Shown here: positions 20,126-21,129 of the stretch, one piece after another
Numbering within the stretch: the stretch's first letter is position 1
How the letters are laid out: each line of letters opens with the position of its first letter
IMG/VR virus record: IMGVR_UViG_3300030107_005380
Span: 1 to 21,129 of that record
DNA: 21,129 nucleotides
Strand: one strand, 5' to 3'
Origin: a virus
The notes under the pieces: generated by a model
The model's database searches: none
What the model saw: only the letters and a program-made list of their open reading frames with translations
What the model was told of the DNA's origin: nothing
Translations under genes and position numbers: made by a program

Positions 20126-20901
20126 TGTTTGAAGAAATCTATAATGATTATTTAATACATCTAAACGAGCAGAACAAAAAAGAAAGATACGAAGGTAGGG
20201 AGGGCTGGTATCACGCAAGTGGTGCTGGCTTTTGCTCTCGTAAGCTTTACTACGAATCTGTTGAGAAAGTTGAACCAACCAATACACCAAACAAGCGTAG
20301 TATGAGAATTATGGGTCTTGGTACAGCAATTCATAATGAAATTCAATCCTCGTTACTATATTATAATAATAATATTAATAAAGATAATATTAATAAAGAT
20401 ATTATTACTAAAAAGAATATTAAAGTATATATGCACAATTTTCACACTGAAGGTGAAATTGAGCTTAGTGATTTGAATGTTAGAGGTTTTTATGATGTTG
20501 TTATGGAAGACAAGACAGATTCTAGTGATGACCCTTACATACGATTGTATGATATAAAAACTGTTAGTCAATTTGCATTTAGACAAAAGTTTTCTACAAA
20601 GTATGTTAATGAGCCATCAAGGAATCATTATATGCAGCTCGCTACTTATGGTCTTGCAGTTAAAGAAAAGTTTGGGAACTTAGATTCTATGGATTTGCTT
20701 TACTACAATAAAGACGATTCTAGGATGAAGAAACAATCTGTTCCTTTAGAATATTTAACAAAGGCAAGAATGTATTGGTATGCAATTAATGAGGAACATT
20801 CTAAGGGTTTACCGAGTTTTAATCTCGGCAGTTCACCAACCCAAAAATGGATGTGTAGTTACTGTTCATTCTTAGACCATTGTAATCCACCAAAATTTTA
20901 A
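20122..20901 (+). CDS. Cas4/RecB-like PD-(D/E)XK Fe-S exonuclease
   Basis: A 259-residue protein. An Fe-S cluster site is formed by C38 (GFCSRKLYY) and C245, C248 and C254 near the C-terminus (CSYCSFLDHC). The nuclease core has H71 (GTAIHNEI), D125 (RGFYDVV), D144 and K146 (YDIKT) and Q172 (MQLATYGL), i.e. the RecB-motif set. Such phage proteins act as 5'-3' or 3'-5' exonucleases that make ssDNA for annealing. It is translationally coupled to the RHH gene and followed by an annealing protein, a typical two-component recombination pair. Residues 82-99 are Asn/Lys/Ile-rich, from a short tandem codon repeat. Confidence 0.85.
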   Translation: MMFEEIYNDYLIHLNEQNKKERYEGREGWYHASGAGFCSRKLYYESVEKVEPTNTPNKRSMRIMGLGTAIHNEIQSSLLYYNNNINKDNINKDIITKKNIKVYMHNFHTEGEIELSDLNVRGFYDVVMEDKTDSSDDPYIRLYDIKTVSQFAFRQKFSTKYVNEPSRNHYMQLATYGLAVKEKFGNLDSMDLLYYNKDDSRMKKQSVPLEYLTKARMYWYAINEEHSKGLPSFNLGSSPTQKWMCSYCSFLDHCNPPKF

Positions 20902-20912
20902 ATAGGAGAGAG

Positions 20913-21129
20913 TAATGACAAATAAAAAAACAAACTACTTTACAGAGCTTGACCAAGTAGATGTTACTAAACATATTGAGAAGAAAGGTAAGTTTAGTTA
21001 TCTTAGCTGGGCATATGCTGTAAGAGAGTTAAAGAAAAGACATCCAGAGGCTACATGGATTGTACATGAATGGGATGGAGTTCCTTTCATAAATACGGAA
21101 TGTGGCTTTTTCGTTAAAGTAACTGTGAT
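20913..21129 (+). CDS. Sak-type single-strand annealing protein (DUF1071), partial
   Basis: Only the first 72 codons are present; the frame runs off the right end. ATG 20913 follows AGGAGAG. The N-terminus has YFTELDQVDVTKHIEKKGKF, then SYLSWAYAVRELKKRHPEAT and a TECGFFVKVTV strand. The core K-(G)-x-x-S-Y-L-S-W-A-x-A and PEATW elements are diagnostic of the DUF1071/Sak group of Rad52-like phage annealing proteins. It would anneal the ssDNA made by the adjacent exonuclease during recombination-dependent replication. Confidence 0.85.

Noticed and set aside
20362-20412. Tandem AT-rich repeat (aataaagataatatt type)
   Set aside because: It lies inside the Cas4-like nuclease gene, keeps the frame and encodes a repeated Asn-Ile-Asn-Lys-Asp loop, so it is best seen as low-complexity coding sequence.
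1-21129. CRISPR array, insertion sequence or prophage attachment site
   Set aside because: No regularly spaced repeats, transposase, integrase or flanking duplications were seen in the window.

Overview
The window is a contiguous piece of an AT-rich tailed double-stranded DNA phage genome (Caudoviricetes). The TerL, portal, scaffold and capsid genes, the nearly gap-free overlapping small genes and the recombination genes all fit this. There is no integrase, no repressor/lysogeny module, no tRNA and no bacterial housekeeping gene. Several protein signatures are ones I associate with uncultivated marine phages: a VRHNWR..EWVFTDD domain on the small terminase, the SFREAF..FTWQGRKY motif, the MPQGKGTYG start, a GGEFII motif, and the MGFDLYG..FWRPLW protein. 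No sequence here identifies the host.

The layout is divergent around an AT-rich intergenic region (about 10436-11286). Leftward (minus strand, 10435 to 1) is the late morphogenesis and lysis operon: small terminase with an extra N-terminal domain, a zinc-ribbon protein, a GH24 lysozyme, three tiny lysis or membrane genes (two not obvious in a plain ORF scan), large terminase, portal, scaffold, major capsid protein, a beta-rich capsid or fibre accessory protein, a 47-residue basic protein, three small lysine/glycine-rich putative virion proteins, a zinc-knuckle protein, and the start of a structural or neck protein that runs off the left edge. Stops and starts are fused throughout (TAATG, TAGTG, GTGA), so translation is strongly coupled. 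A separate 50-codon leftward gene sits inside the divergent region behind its own terminator.

Rightward (plus strand, 11287 to the right end) is the early/middle region. First comes a 140-residue protein with a terminator, then about 17 very small genes (24-192 residues). Most are unknown; they include a DUF2958 protein, several CxxC zinc-binding proteins and two single-pass membrane miniproteins. Next comes a 457-residue protein whose architecture and C-terminus resemble the AcrVA2-like family (anti-Cas12a), preceded by a multibranched RNA/terminator-like structure. A DNA metabolism block follows: a PD-(D/E)XK nuclease, a WYL_2/SH3-barrel small protein, a ParB/Srx-fold protein, a 46-residue ribbon-helix-helix regulator behind an AT-rich region with TGAGAC repeats, a Cas4/RecB-like Fe-S exonuclease, and the start of a Sak/DUF1071 single-strand annealing protein cut by the right edge.

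The points most worth a second look are the AcrVA2-like gene with its structured leader, the competing hairpins at 12565-12647, the TGAGAC repeat/RHH arrangement, and the compressed lysis cassette between lysozyme and TerL. All functional statements come from reading the sequence and recalled family signatures; no database search was possible.
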